A stretch of DNA of 59,401 bases from Desulfotalea sp. (GCA_002733995.1 NVXR01000019.1:1-59401); one strand, 5' to 3'. Positions 1 through 9,187 are shown, counted from the first letter of the stretch. Notes: generated from the sequence alone by a model not told the origin. Numbers and translations are program-made.

Positions 1-2
1 TT

Positions 3-254
3 TACCCAAGAAAGAGAACAACAATCCCAGGCGGCCCATCTGGCATTCATTCTTATTTACTGAGGGGGCTTGATATTAATCGTCCCAACCAAGTGTGGGT
101 AGCAGATATAACTTACATACCAATGCAAAAAGGTTTCATTTATCTTTTTGCTAAACTGCTCTCTCGCTATAACTCGATTCGTCCCCACGACTCATTGGGT
201 GGTCGAACACCAGATGAAGTATATTTGGAAAAATTGCCTAAGGTTGTTTGTTGA
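3..254 (+). pseudogene. IS3-family transposase (OrfB), 5' truncated by window and internally deleted
   Basis: An open frame runs from base 3 to a TGA at 252-254. It reads YLLRGLDINRPNQVW then DITYIP, the start of the rve/DDE integrase core of IS3-family (IS150-like) OrfB, and ends with RPHDSLGGRTPDEVYLE, the family's C-terminus. The junction is near residue YLFA (about 155-160), where the text jumps straight to the C-terminal segment. The second catalytic Asp and the Glu of the DDE triad would lie in the missing part, so the product cannot be active. The deletion keeps the reading frame. The element's end probably lies between 255 and about 350, but I cannot fix an inverted repeat. The upstream part is outside the window. 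Confidence 0.85.
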
Positions 255-349
255 TTTTTCCCCCATGGGGGAGTGGGCGATAACTGGGAGCTATGTGTTA
301 TAACTAAAAACTCCGGTTCACTGGTTGAATAATAGGGACCACTTCTGGT

Positions 350-997
350 CATCCTTAATGAGCAGCTTTTCTGTTAATGAGGCTACTAAAGAGTAGTCTG
401 GAACCTGCAACCACCTTGTAACTGAACTCAACATAGAACTGGCTTCAGCTTCACCCATATTAGAACCTTCCAGCACTGACAACCCATCCTAAGTAATAGA
501 TCGGTCAGCCATAGTCCCACCAATTAGTCTGCACACCTCATCGTTTGCCAAGGTCTCTCTGATGTACTTTACAACGATCTGGTGGATAAGATCAGCAGAC
601 AACGGAGCCTCCGGTTTTACTGTGATTGAGCTAGTCGCGTGGATAACTTTCTCACCGTTCACAATGACAGATCCTGGACGAGTAATCGCAGTATGCCCTT
701 GGCAAGCGTCGTCATCTTCAAGGACTTTACGGATTACTGATCTTTGACTAATTCTGTGATCTTCTCTGGGGTGAATTCAGACATATTCCTTCTTACATTT
801 TGAAACAATTGTTGGATGTATGATGCTACGTAACGTGCTCTATACTTGGCTAAGCGCAAGGCACCAGCGCGCAGAGAATACCTGAACTCTACCTTGCCGA
901 CAACTTGTTTAAGGTCTCGCGGAACTCTTAATCGGAAGATGTAACCAGAAGGGCTCTGGTATACGTAAGTGGGTGCAGCAGAAACAACAAAACCCAT
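350..997 (-). pseudogene. Decayed phage-type (tyrosine) integrase next to ssrA
   Basis: The intact first part (734-997) starts at an ATG with a good GAGAGG ribosome binding site and contains YIFRLRVPRDLKQVVG, typical of the N-terminal DUF6538-like domain of tyrosine integrases. After the stop at 734-736 the next frame continues as convincing protein (VIRKVLEDDDACQGH) to an in-frame amber stop at 489-491, then again (DGLSVLEGSNMGEAE) to about 350, where IS3-derived sequence begins. So I see one single-base frameshift near 735-742, one nonsense codon and a truncation. The core-binding and catalytic R-H-R-Y region is absent. Its 5' end lies about 100 bp from the tmRNA 3' end, the usual geometry for an integrase beside its attachment site. 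Family call moderate; pseudogene state clear. Confidence 0.7.
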
Positions 998-1094
998 TTT
1001 CAGCCTCTCAATTGCTATCTTGTGGATAACAGAAGTGGATAAAAATGGGTCTCGAATCTAGGTAATTTCGATTTATCTAGTTATTACAACAACT

Positions 1095-1459
1095 TGGTGG
1101 AGGCGGCGGGAGTCGAACCCGCGTCCGAAAATGCTCCCCTCTCGTATCTACATGCTTAGTTCCGGCTTTAGGTTTCGCTTTTAGAACTCAGTCGGAACAT
1201 AGATTTCTAAAAGCTAGACTGTTAAATCTTATCAACTGAAAGACAGACGGCTATCGGTTGACCAGCCCGTTGAGTCGACGCTCCAAACCCAGCCTTACGG
1301 GCGAAGACTGGTGGAACGGCAGTATGACAGTTATTAAGCTGCTACTGCGTAGTTATAATCGTCTGCGATTATATTTATGTTCTATCGGTTTTACGAGTAG
1401 ATAGAAACTCGGCATGCAACGATGAGCTTACACATCCCCGTCGAATCCGTTTCGCCCCC
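1095..1459 (-). ncRNA. ssrA: Transfer-messenger RNA (tmRNA)
   Basis: Read on the minus strand the 5' end is GGGGGCGAAACGGATTCGAC and the 3' end carries the tRNA-like T arm GGTTCGACTCCCGCC followed by an encoded CCA. The acceptor stem GGGGGCG/CGCCTCC pairs with one G-U. The resume frame at 1334-1366 encodes the tag ADDYNYAVAA plus tandem TAA stops, ending in the AVAA degron-like tail. Its partner smpB lies 44 bp upstream on the same strand. Together they rescue ribosomes stalled on mRNAs without stop codons. Confidence 0.97.
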
Positions 1460-1503
1460 TTATTTTTTGTGGGATTTTTTTTAATTAAATAGTTTTCTTT
1501 TTG

Positions 1504-1962
1504 TTACCTGTCGTGACGCATTGCTCGCTGAATCTCGCGCTTTGACTGCTGTTCTTTTAGTGTTGCGCGTTTATCGTACTGCCTTTTGCCACGGGCAAGA
1601 CCTAATTCGACTTTCGCCCTGCCATTTTCCTTAAAGTATATCTTGAGAGGTATGAGGGCAAGGCCTTTTTCGTTTAGTTTGCCGATTAGTTTCTTTATCT
1701 CTCTCTGGTGCAGAAGTAATTTTCGTGCTCTGAGCGGTTCATTGGGGTTATGGGTAGCAAAGGAATAGAGCGCGATGTGAACGTTATACATATACGCTTC
1801 ACCTTTTGCGTCTATGCGGACATAGCCATCACGGATATTTGCCCTGCCGGCTCTTAGCGACTTCACCTCAGGTCCTGAAAGCACCATGCCAGCCTCATAG
1901 GTTGCATCGATATTGTATTCGTGAAACGCCTTCTTGTTTTTTGCTACTATCTTTATACCCAT
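1504..1962 (-). CDS. smpB: SsrA-binding protein SmpB
   Basis: This 152-residue protein has the length and sequence of SmpB. The N-terminal half has [15 protein letters not shown] and [19 protein letters not shown], the OB-fold that binds the tRNA-like domain of tmRNA. The basic C-terminal tail ([16 protein letters not shown]) is the part that enters the ribosomal mRNA channel in characterised homologs. It acts in the cytoplasm with the tmRNA encoded just downstream. The intergenic stretch 1460-1503 is AT-rich and could hold an ssrA promoter. No anomalies were seen. Confidence 0.97.
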   Translation of the reverse strand: MGIKIVAKNKKAFHEYNIDATYEAGMVLSGPEVKSLRAGRANIRDGYVRIDAKGEAYMYNVHIALYSFATHNPNEPLRARKLLLHQREIKKLIGKLNEKGLALIPLKIYFKENGRAKVELGLARGKRQYDKRATLKEQQSKREIQRAMRHDR

Positions 1963-1999
1963 CTACAATTCACTCATTCTTTTCAGTATATTACATGGC

Positions 2000-3805
2000 C
2001 TATGAATCAGAGGTTACCCGCAACGCTTCCTGGTAGGTGGTGATGCCACGTTTCACTTTATCCCAAGCGTCCTCGCGTAATGTAGTCATTCCTTCCCGTA
2101 TTGCAATCCGTCGTATTTCAAGAGAGTGAGAATTGTCGACAATCATCCGTTTTATCTGGGGAGAAAAGGATAAAACCTCAAAAATTCCACACCTTCCTTT
2201 GTAACCGGTTCCTCGACATTCCGGGCATCCTTTGCCTCTTTTCAGGCTGAGAGGGCCCTGCTCTAGCACCGGAAAACCGAATCTTTTGAGTTCGTCACCT
2301 TCAATGCTAAATGTTTCTACGCAGGAGGGGCAGATGGTTTTTACAAGCCGCTGCGCCATACAACCAAGTAGTGTCGATGCAATCATAAATGGTTGCAAGC
2401 CAAGGTCTCTAAGGCGTGCAATGGACGAAGACGCATCGTTTGTATGCAGGGTAGAAAAGACCAGATGGCCGGTCATTGCGGCCTGCACTGCGTGTGCTGC
2501 TGTTTCCTGGTCACGTATTTCACCAATCATTATGATATCGGGGTCCTGTCGCAGGATATTTCTTAGAATGGAAGAAAAAGTGATATCAATGAGTGGTTGT
2601 ACAGAAATCTGATTAAATTCTTCATGCACCATCTCCACCGGGTCTTCCACCGTGATGATGTTTTTCTCAGGAGTTGCAATCTCTTTGAGTGTCGAATAAA
2701 GAGTTGTTGACTTACCACTCCCCGTGGGACCTGTCACGAGAATAATGCCATGGGGCGAGGCGATAAAGGAATTATATACCTGCATATCTCGCCGGGAAAA
2801 TCCGAGATTTGCGATCTTTTGAAAAATCATCTCAGAGTCGAGGATACGCAGCACAATCTTTTCCCCAAAGGCCACAGGTATAGAAGATACACGTATCTCC
2901 ACATCTCTGTCTCCCTTTGCTCCTATCTTTATTCGTCCGTCTTGGGGGCGTCTTTTTTCGGCAATATCCAAACGGGCGAGAAATTTAATTCTAGAAATAA
3001 GTGCGGAATGCACCGCCTTTGGAAGGTTATAGATGGTATGTAAAATACCATCTATTCTAAAGCGGACAACGGAGGCATTTCGCTTGGGTTCAATGTGAAT
3101 GTCACTGGCCCGTTGTTCAAGTGCATAGTGGAATATGTGGTTTATCGCGGTTTTTATATGCTGGTCGGAGGAGGTAATCTCTTTTGACGAGGATATTTTT
3201 ACATACCGTTCAAGGTTACCAATATCGATGGACGCACTGGAGCCTGCTGCTACACCAAACTGGTCCTCTGCGGCACTGATTGATTTTTGAAAACCAAAGA
3301 ACTCGGCAATGATCCTCTGAATATCCGATTTTGTCGCGATATGTGCCCGAACCTTTGTCTGGTTGGTGTGTTCAATGTCGGCAAGAGCTACCTCGTTATC
3401 AGGATGATAAATAGCCACATCTAAAAAACCCTCTTCGATCTTAAAGGGGAGGATGAGCTGTCTGATTGCAAAATTACGGGGGATGGTTTTGGTGACTACC
3501 TCCATGTCGAGATCAAGAGGGTCGAGTTTTTTGAAAGGGAAATCACCATTTTTAGCAACGGCACGCATGATCAACTCTTCATCTATGGGGCGATTTTTAC
3601 CGTCTTGTATTTTGAGGTTGAAGGCAACAATAATATCAACCATATCGGGATAACTTTTATCAACCTTACCATCCTTTACGGCCTGCCTTTGTAGCTTTTG
3701 GCGTTGCTTTCCTTTTTCTAGGAGTACAAACTGGCGCTGTTTAGGGGTGAGTACCTTATACTTCACTAAGATATCGAGCAAGGCTTCACTGTTTAAGAAC
3801 TTCAT
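2000..3805 (-). CDS. GspE/PilB-family secretion or pilus assembly ATPase
   Basis: A 601-residue type II/IV secretion ATPase. Residues 1-190 form an N-terminal MshEN-like region. Walker A is GPTGSGKST at 359-367, the Walker B region DPDIIMIGEIRD at 421-432, and the Asp and His boxes are present (ASDIHIEP, STLHTND). Four cysteines at 492, 495, 527 and 530 (CPSC, CPEC) form the zinc-binding tetracysteine of GspE/PilB extension ATPases. Such hexamers sit on the cytoplasmic face and power pilus or pseudopilus assembly. No other pilus or secretion genes are adjacent, so PilB, GspE and MshE cannot be told apart here. It begins at ATG 3805 and ends 37 bp before smpB, so the two may be co-transcribed. 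Confidence 0.93.
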   Translation of the reverse strand: MKFLNSEALLDILVKYKVLTPKQRQFVLLEKGKQRQKLQRQAVKDGKVDKSYPDMVDIIVAFNLKIQDGKNRPIDEELIMRAVAKNGDFPFKKLDPLDLDMEVVTKTIPRNFAIRQLILPFKIEEGFLDVAIYHPDNEVALADIEHTNQTKVRAHIATKSDIQRIIAEFFGFQKSISAAEDQFGVAAGSSASIDIGNLERYVKISSSKEITSSDQHIKTAINHIFHYALEQRASDIHIEPKRNASVVRFRIDGILHTIYNLPKAVHSALISRIKFLARLDIAEKRRPQDGRIKIGAKGDRDVEIRVSSIPVAFGEKIVLRILDSEMIFQKIANLGFSRRDMQVYNSFIASPHGIILVTGPTGSGKSTTLYSTLKEIATPEKNIITVEDPVEMVHEEFNQISVQPLIDITFSSILRNILRQDPDIIMIGEIRDQETAAHAVQAAMTGHLVFSTLHTNDASSSIARLRDLGLQPFMIASTLLGCMAQRLVKTICPSCVETFSIEGDELKRFGFPVLEQGPLSLKRGKGCPECRGTGYKGRCGIFEVLSFSPQIKRMIVDNSHSLEIRRIAIREGMTTLREDAWDKVKRGITTYQEALRVTSDS

Positions 3806-3896
3806 ACAAACACCTGTTTAGCTACACAACTCTTACCGTTCCCGTTCACTGGAACACTTACCATCACCCAAACTGCTTGTCTACGTTAGTAGAGTA

Positions 3897-4739
3897 CTAC
3901 AAAAGAGAGCGAAGGGTCTGTAAATTTACAATATCTTCGGCTAGAGAATCGCTTTTTGGTGTTTCGAGGGTCATGGGCAGCCCTGTAAATCTTGTATCGG
4001 TCAGGAGCTTACGAAAACCTTCAAGGCCAATGAGTCCTTTGCCGATGTGCTCGTGGCGATCAACTTTTGAGCCGAGGTCTTTTTTCGAATCATTGAGATG
4101 GAAGAATTTGACCCTATCGGTGCCAAAGCATGATTCCATGTTATTCATGGTCTTTGTATATCCGGCATCGGTACGTAGTTCGTAGCCAGCCGCAAAAATA
4201 TGGCAGGTATCTACACAAACACCCAGCAGTTCTGGGAATTGAGAATGTTCTAAGATGTAGCCGATCTCTTCAAACGTGCTCCCAAGGCTTGTTCCCTGAC
4301 CAGCAGTAGTTTCTAGCAGCAAGGTTACCTCAAGTCCACTGGCCTGAAATGCGCGATCAAGGCCTGCAACAAACCGTGAAAGTCCCGCTTCTTCACCGTC
4401 ACCACCGTGGGTGCCAGGATGCATGACCACCTGGGGAATGCCTAATTTGTGGCATCTGTCAAATTCCAGAACCAGGCTGTTAATAGATTTTTCCAGCAAT
4501 TCATCTTTACCGGTGGCGAGATTAGCTAGATACGAAGCATGGGAGGCCACCGGAATATGCTCACTTTTTGCGTGGGCCTCTTTAAAAAGGTCTATTTCTT
4601 CCTGTTTTAGAGGGGCTGGATTCCATTGTCTCTGATTTCTGGTGAAAATCTGTAAAGACTCTCCTCCAACTTTTTCTATTCTTTCAAAAGCCCGGTGCAA
4701 TCCACCGGCCACAGACTCGTGGGCTCCTAATAATGACAT
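3897..4739 (-). CDS. nfo: Endonuclease IV (AP endonuclease)
   Basis: A 280-residue TIM-barrel enzyme that cuts DNA 5' of abasic sites in base-excision repair. Family motifs appear in order: GAHESVAGG at the N-terminus, VMHPGTHGG, LLETTAGQGTSLG, GVCVDTCHIFAAGYE, FHLNDSKKDLGSKVDRHEHIG and TLETPK. They supply the His, Glu and Asp ligands of the trinuclear zinc site. Length matches the family. It begins at ATG 4739 with an AGAGGAATATT-type ribosome binding site. It stands alone, with 91 bp to the ATPase gene downstream. Confidence 0.96.
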   Translation of the reverse strand: MSLLGAHESVAGGLHRAFERIEKVGGESLQIFTRNQRQWNPAPLKQEEIDLFKEAHAKSEHIPVASHASYLANLATGKDELLEKSINSLVLEFDRCHKLGIPQVVMHPGTHGGDGEEAGLSRFVAGLDRAFQASGLEVTLLLETTAGQGTSLGSTFEEIGYILEHSQFPELLGVCVDTCHIFAAGYELRTDAGYTKTMNNMESCFGTDRVKFFHLNDSKKDLGSKVDRHEHIGKGLIGLEGFRKLLTDTRFTGLPMTLETPKSDSLAEDIVNLQTLRSLL

Positions 4740-4987
4740 AATATTCCTCTTAACCTTTGCATCTGCAATATGGAAAATATTTATTTAAGCAACAAAAACG
4801 AACTGTTGTCTTGTTGGTAGTTGTTTGTTTGAGATAGTCTTGTTGGGAGTTTTACATTGACTATACTGGTGACCCGCCGGGCCTAGACGTCTCTGCTGGT
4901 CATTTTTGTTACCGCCTCGTGCATGTATACTTGTCGCCCAGTGTTTTGCCACTTTAGTAAGAAGTGAAAATTGTAAACATTAAGTCC

Positions 4988-6838
4988 TTAGTTGATAGCT
5001 TTTAGTTGCAAAAAGCCGTCACTTGTCCGAAGAGAATCTTCATAGGCAATGGAGGCAAAACGGTTCATCTGCGCCTGATAAAAGCGTCTTTTTTCTGGGT
5101 CAATCATAGCGGCTCTCTTCTCTATTTGTACAGCCTCTTCCACGAGGCCATTTGCCCAGTACGCTGTGGCTAATGTGTCGAGAATATAGCCTTTTTCCTG
5201 GATTGTTGTCGCTCCTCTTGCAAGGGTTAGAGCCTTGAGGGGATCCCGTAGTTCAAGGTCGTTACTCGTTAATAATAACCATGCAAAATTGTTCATTATT
5301 TGCGGGTTTGTAGGGGCAAGGCTAATAGCTTTTTCATAGGCGGTAAAGGCCTTTTTCTCCAGCTTTTTATGTAGCATCAAGTCGCCGATAAGCCTCTGCC
5401 ATAGTGCTTGCTCTGGCTCCCGGGCGGCACGTTGCATGAGTATAGCTTCGGTGAAATTTTCTTCATAGCGTTGTTTCAGCAGTTCTGACGGAAGTTGTTG
5501 TATGCCAACCAAGGTAAGGGCGAGTACCGTTACGAAAGCAAACAGGCTTTTACGGACCTTGCTGGTGTGCTGTGCTATTCTTTTTGGTTGTTTACTTGCC
5601 GCTTCAAGGCAATCAATGCGTTCGCCAATACCGAAGTGATGCCAGTTATGCTGTTCTCTGATATTGCCACTTAGAATGGAAATTTTTTCAAAGGCTGAGA
5701 TAAGAGCCTCAGCACTACCGAGTGTCTGAAGGCTAAATAAATCGGCCTGTCGCTCAAAATTACGAATGAAATAACCAAAAACGAAGCGAAAGTAGAGAAC
5801 CATAGCCACAAGCAGGGGGATGGAACCCATCAGAGTGACTACTGTCTCCGCAGACATATTTGTTCTGACCATCAAGTCGTTAAGAAAGCCCAGGGATAAG
5901 AGCAGGTGAATAAATGGCTCAGCAAGTAATCCGGCCATGAGGCTAAAGCCACCAATAAGAAGAACGTAGAGGAGGAGATGGCGTTTTTTCACATGGCCTA
6001 TCTCGTGGGCCAATATAGCCTCTAACTCTGCGAGGTTCATCGTTTCTATCAGTGCAGGAGTAAGTAAAATGTAGCGCAGTCCGGGGATAATTCCAACGAC
6101 AGCGGCGGTTAGCACCCTGCCTTCAAAAAGTGGCCAGAGATAGAAGTCCGCCTTGAAGTCTTGTTTTTGGCAAAAACTGTCCAGTTGGTTTTTGAGTATC
6201 CCGTCTGGAAGTTTCTTGCACCCCCAAAGCGAGCGCACAATGGGAGGGAAAAATGCCAAAATGAAAACGAGAAACAGGCCGTAAAAAATAAAATCTCCCC
6301 AGCTTGAATTGATGGCGCTCTGCAGCCCCGGAAGGGGTAAAAGAGCAACAATATCGTAAAGCAGAGAGAGGATCATCCAGGGCAAAACTATCGGGAGATT
6401 GGCTCTGATGTTAGAAAGTAAAAAAGAACCTGGGCTATATTTTTTGTCAAAAACACGCTCGTAGGCAAAACGTCCCCGAGACCACATCACCATGAGGAAC
6501 AGCACAAATGCAAACAAGCCACCAAAGCTGACAATCGCAGGAATGCTGTCGCTTAAGGGTAGGAAAGAAAGATAATATTTAAGATCACAGACATAGAGAC
6601 TGAAGGCGAAAAAAAAGATGCTGGAGATGGAGAGTAGTTTTTCTGCCTTGAAATAGCCACTGGCATTGCTACTGGAGCTTTTCTTGAAGAAATAGTCACT
6701 CACCTTACTAAAAACAAAAAGTGTCCCCGTCCATAAGAGTGCCGCCTGCCAAAGAGGAAGTAGTGGCGTTTCAGGTACGCTATCAACACTAAACAAGAAG
6801 ATAGCAACAAGAAAAAGAATGAGATTTGTGTACATCAA
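4988..6838 (-). CDS. Integral-membrane M48-family metalloprotease with C-terminal TPR repeats
   Basis: A 616-residue protein. Several hydrophobic segments lie in the first 200 residues, followed by the zinc protease signature HEIGH at 278-282 within EAILAHEIGHVKKRH, which is typical of Ste24/HtpX-like M48 peptidases. More membrane segments follow near 290-360, and a downstream ERQAD motif probably gives the third zinc ligand. From about residue 470 the sequence is TPR-like (ALWQRLIGDLMLHKK, AYEKAISLAPTNPQIMNNFAW). It is likely a quality-control protease of the inner membrane, with the TPR part binding a partner; the substrate is unknown. No operon partner is visible. Confidence 0.85.
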   Translation of the reverse strand: MMYTNLILFLVAIFLFSVDSVPETPLLPLWQAALLWTGTLFVFSKVSDYFFKKSSSSNASGYFKAEKLLSISSIFFFAFSLYVCDLKYYLSFLPLSDSIPAIVSFGGLFAFVLFLMVMWSRGRFAYERVFDKKYSPGSFLLSNIRANLPIVLPWMILSLLYDIVALLPLPGLQSAINSSWGDFIFYGLFLVFILAFFPPIVRSLWGCKKLPDGILKNQLDSFCQKQDFKADFYLWPLFEGRVLTAAVVGIIPGLRYILLTPALIETMNLAELEAILAHEIGHVKKRHLLLYVLLIGGFSLMAGLLAEPFIHLLLSLGFLNDLMVRTNMSAETVVTLMGSIPLLVAMVLYFRFVFGYFIRNFERQADLFSLQTLGSAEALISAFEKISILSGNIREQHNWHHFGIGERIDCLEAASKQPKRIAQHTSKVRKSLFAFVTVLALTLVGIQQLPSELLKQRYEENFTEAILMQRAAREPEQALWQRLIGDLMLHKKLEKKAFTAYEKAISLAPTNPQIMNNFAWLLLTSNDLELRDPLKALTLARGATTIQEKGYILDTLATAYWANGLVEEAVQIEKRAAMIDPEKRRFYQAQMNRFASIAYEDSLRTSDGFLQLKAIN

Positions 6839-7137
6839 AATTGTTCACCAGTTAGTTCTACAGCTCAAAAAGATGCTTTTGTAAGACTCAAAACAATCAG
6901 AGCCTTACCTTGTGTACAGTCTGTTTAAGATAATAGGTAATGCGTAATCACTTAATATGCCAGCAGAGAAAGGAGGCTCTCTTTCTCTGCAAGTCGGTTT
7001 TTTCCTGTCGGTTTGTTATTTTCAAGATCATTATTATGATGTTTTATATATTGCTTGATATGCTGAGAGAAAAATCATTACGTGACAAATTACTATCTCT
7101 ATAGTAAGGTTTTTTGTCGCCATAGTTAATTTTTTTA
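6839..7137. other. Intergenic region with an orphan hairpin
   Basis: No convincing gene lies between the M48 protease start and the tRNA promoter. The one structured element is the hairpin at 6963-6990, listed separately. The rest is AT-rich. Confidence 0.5.
6963..7003 (+). terminator. Orphan terminator-like hairpin
   Basis: GCAGAGAAAG at 6963-6972 pairs perfectly with CTTTCTCTGC at 6981-6990 around an 8-nt loop, and a run of six T follows at 6998-7003. No plus-strand gene ends upstream, because the neighbour to the left is on the minus strand and starts at 6838. It may end a short untranslated transcript; see findings. Confidence 0.45.
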
Positions 7138-7167
7138 TTGACTTTAATGGACAAGTGCTTTTATATT
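7138..7167 (+). promoter_or_regulatory. Sigma-70-type promoter for the tRNA
   Basis: TTGACT at 7138-7143 and TATATT at 7162-7167 are separated by 18 bp. The predicted start is about 15 bp before the mature tRNA end. Confidence 0.6.
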
Positions 7168-7188
7168 ATTTGTTTTTTCGTATGAGAA

Positions 7189-7264
7189 GGGCGCATAGCT
7201 CAGTTGGTAGAGCCATCGGCTCATAACCGATCGGTCGTAGGTTCGAATCCTACTGCGCCCACCA
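7189..7264 (+). tRNA. tRNA with CAU anticodon (tRNA-Met, elongator type)
   Basis: The 76-nt cloverleaf has acceptor GGGCGCA/TGCGCCC, a D arm with AGCTCAGTTGGTAGAGC, anticodon CAT at 7222-7224, T arm GTAGG-TTCGAAT-CCTAC and encoded CCA at 7262-7264. The fully paired acceptor end excludes the initiator type, so it is elongator Met. A tRNA-Ile2 with lysidine at C34 cannot be ruled out from sequence alone. Confidence 0.93.
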
Positions 7265-7367
7265 TTACAAACCTGCTAAACGGGATAAGTGTCTTGGTGG
7301 TATCTTTAACATATCAGCTTTGGACCTACTTCACGTTTTCTCGTATTATACGATAGGTTTTCTGGAG

Positions 7368-7490
7368 TAAGGCACTAAAGAGCCACATACTAACGAAGAG
7401 TTCATTGAAAAGATTATTGTTACGCATACAACAAGGGGTGAAGCTAAGACCCCTGATCGACATATTACGATTCAGACAGCAAAAGTCTGA
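7368..7490 (+). pseudogene. Possible 3' remnant of a coding sequence after the tRNA
   Basis: A short frame with no start codon ends at TGA 7488-7490 and reads TNEEFIEKIIVTH followed by TPDRHITIQTAKV. It has protein-like composition and resembles the C-terminal tails of some serine recombinases, but the match is too short to call. The frame is closed by TAA just upstream. It lies between the tRNA and the terminator at 7507. This may be chance. Confidence 0.25.
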
Positions 7491-7506
7491 ATGGGCAAAG
7501 TGACCT

Positions 7507-7539
7507 AAAGGTACATTCCAGTGGAGTGTACCTTTTTTT
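7507..7539 (+). terminator. Rho-independent terminator
   Basis: AAAGGTACATTCC at 7507-7519 pairs with GGAGTGTACCTTT at 7523-7535 with one G-U pair, and seven T follow. It would end the tRNA transcript upstream of the Nif3-like gene. Confidence 0.8.
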
Positions 7540-7568
7540 GTTTTATAAGCAGCTAGATAACAAGTGTA

Positions 7569-8396
7569 ATGATAGCAAGAGTAAAAGACATTCTTAACAA
7601 TCTTGAACTGAAAGCACCTTTTCAGCTCGCAGAATCTTGGGACAACGTAGGGCTGCTCATCGGTGATCCGGAGCAAGCTGTCACAGGCGTTATCGCTGGA
7701 TTAGACCCCACCAATGAGCTGATAGATGAAGCCATCAGCTCCGGCTGCAATACCGTCGTTACGCACCATCCTGTTATCTTCAAACCTTTGACGTCAATTA
7801 ATACCGGGACACCGGAAGGTTTGCTTCTGCAAAAAACTCTAAGTCACAATATTGCCATAATTGGCTGCCATACCAACTTTGACAGTGCAAAAGAAGGCGT
7901 TAGTGACGTCTTGGCTGCACGTCTTGGATTGACTAGAGTTCAGGCTCTTATCGTTCCTCCTGGTGCACCGGAAGGTACGGGCCTTGGTCGGATTGGCAGG
8001 TATGAGGTCGCTCTTACTAAAAGCGAATTCACCCAGCGTCTTCTCGTAGCCCTTGAACTAAAAGGTGTGCAGATGGCGGGGGCACTCCCTGATACTGTTG
8101 TAACAGTAGCTGTCTGCGGAGGGTCAGGTTCTGATTTTGCCCAGGCAGCATTTGAAAGGGGAGCTGATGTCTATCTTTCGGCTGAGATAAAGCACAGCAC
8201 CGCAATCTGGGCCGGAGAAAATAACTTCTGTATTATTGACGGTACCCATTACGCAACAGAAAAACCAGCGGTAGCGCTCCTTGTTCAACGGCTGCTGCAA
8301 GCAAACGAGACAGAGGGATGGAATATCAAAGTTCTGCAATCTGTAAACGAAAAACATCCCTTTGTTTATATAGATAAAAATCATCAACATCAGTAA
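7569..8396 (+). CDS. Nif3-like dinuclear metal centre protein (DUF34/YbgI family)
   Basis: A 275-residue member of the Nif3/YbgI/YqfO family. The N-terminal part has SWDNVGLLIGDP and VVTHHPVIF at 63-71, then GCHTNFDSA at 100-107. The C-terminal part has IIDGTHYATEKPAV. These supply the His, Asp and Glu ligands of the two-metal site. The lengths of the two conserved halves match the short form, without the PII-like insert of YqfO. The cellular role is not settled; GTP cyclohydrolase I type 2 is a common database name that I would not rely on. It begins 21 bp before the zinc-ribbon gene with which it is probably co-transcribed. Confidence 0.92.
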   Translation: MIARVKDILNNLELKAPFQLAESWDNVGLLIGDPEQAVTGVIAGLDPTNELIDEAISSGCNTVVTHHPVIFKPLTSINTGTPEGLLLQKTLSHNIAIIGCHTNFDSAKEGVSDVLAARLGLTRVQALIVPPGAPEGTGLGRIGRYEVALTKSEFTQRLLVALELKGVQMAGALPDTVVTVAVCGGSGSDFAQAAFERGADVYLSAEIKHSTAIWAGENNFCIIDGTHYATEKPAVALLVQRLLQANETEGWNIKVLQSVNEKHPFVYIDKNHQHQ

Positions 8397-8417
8397 TATT
8401 TGCATAGGAGAATCCCC

Positions 8418-9143
8418 TTGAACGAAATCTTAATTCAACTTGTCGAACTCCAGGCCCTTGACCTCGAAATTGACCAGATCGATAGTGCCATCAAGCTTGA
8501 ACAGAATGGTCTTGACGAGCGTATTTCAGCCCTTGCTGCAAGAGAAGAGCTGATCGGCAGTCTTGAGGAGCAGATTACCAGCCAACAGGCTGAAAGTCGT
8601 ACGCTTGAAGCAGAAATGGCGGACAAAATGGACCATGTTCGTGAGCGTCAGTCTAAAATGATGCAGGTTCAGACCGGTCGAGAGCAAACCGCGCTGCTTA
8701 AAGAGATTGAAGATGCCAAGAAAAGTGCCAAAGACAATGAAGAAAAAATCGTTGTTTTGATGGAGTCTATTGAGACTCAAACGGTGCAGATCAAAGAGGA
8801 AAAAAATCTTCTCAAGGGCGAGAAAGAGCTGGTTGGTGAAGAGACCGAGAAAGTACGTAAAAAAATCGAGTCTATCAACAAGGGCAAAAAGACCAAAGAC
8901 AATGCGCGGGGCAGGAAGGCTAAAGATGTCAAGCCAAACATGCTCAAAAAATATGATACACTTCGTCAACGACGAAATGGTATTGCGGTAGTCAATGTAC
9001 TCGACGGTGTTTGTCAGGGTTGTTTTATGTCTATTCCGCCACAAAAGTACAATATGCTGCTCAAGGGTGAGCAGATGTTTGATTGTCCAATATGTCAGCG
9101 TCTTATGTATCATATGCCAGTTATTTTGGAAGAGACAGAATAG
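8418..9143 (+). CDS. Coiled-coil protein with C4-type zinc ribbon (CT398-like family)
   Basis: I place the start at TTG 8418, which follows the ribosome binding site TAGGAGA at 8405-8411; the upstream TTG at 8400 has no such site. The 241-residue product is almost entirely charged heptad-rich coiled coil for about 180 residues (LVELQALDLEIDQID at the start). It ends in a zinc ribbon CQGC...CPIC, preceded by YDTLRQRRNGIAVV. This is a widely conserved family of unclear function that is often encoded beside nif3-like genes and rnpB, as here. It is likely cytoplasmic. Confidence 0.88.
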   Translation: MNEILIQLVELQALDLEIDQIDSAIKLEQNGLDERISALAAREELIGSLEEQITSQQAESRTLEAEMADKMDHVRERQSKMMQVQTGREQTALLKEIEDAKKSAKDNEEKIVVLMESIETQTVQIKEEKNLLKGEKELVGEETEKVRKKIESINKGKKTKDNARGRKAKDVKPNMLKKYDTLRQRRNGIAVVNVLDGVCQGCFMSIPPQKYNMLLKGEQMFDCPICQRLMYHMPVILEETE

Positions 9144-9187
9144 ATGGAGAGCGCTTCATTGTTGCAGGAATATCAGTTGTAAGACTT

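Noticed and set aside
8526..9113. 195-codon minus-strand frame
   Set aside because: Antisense of the coiled-coil zinc-ribbon gene, whose repetitive heptads leave the other strand open.
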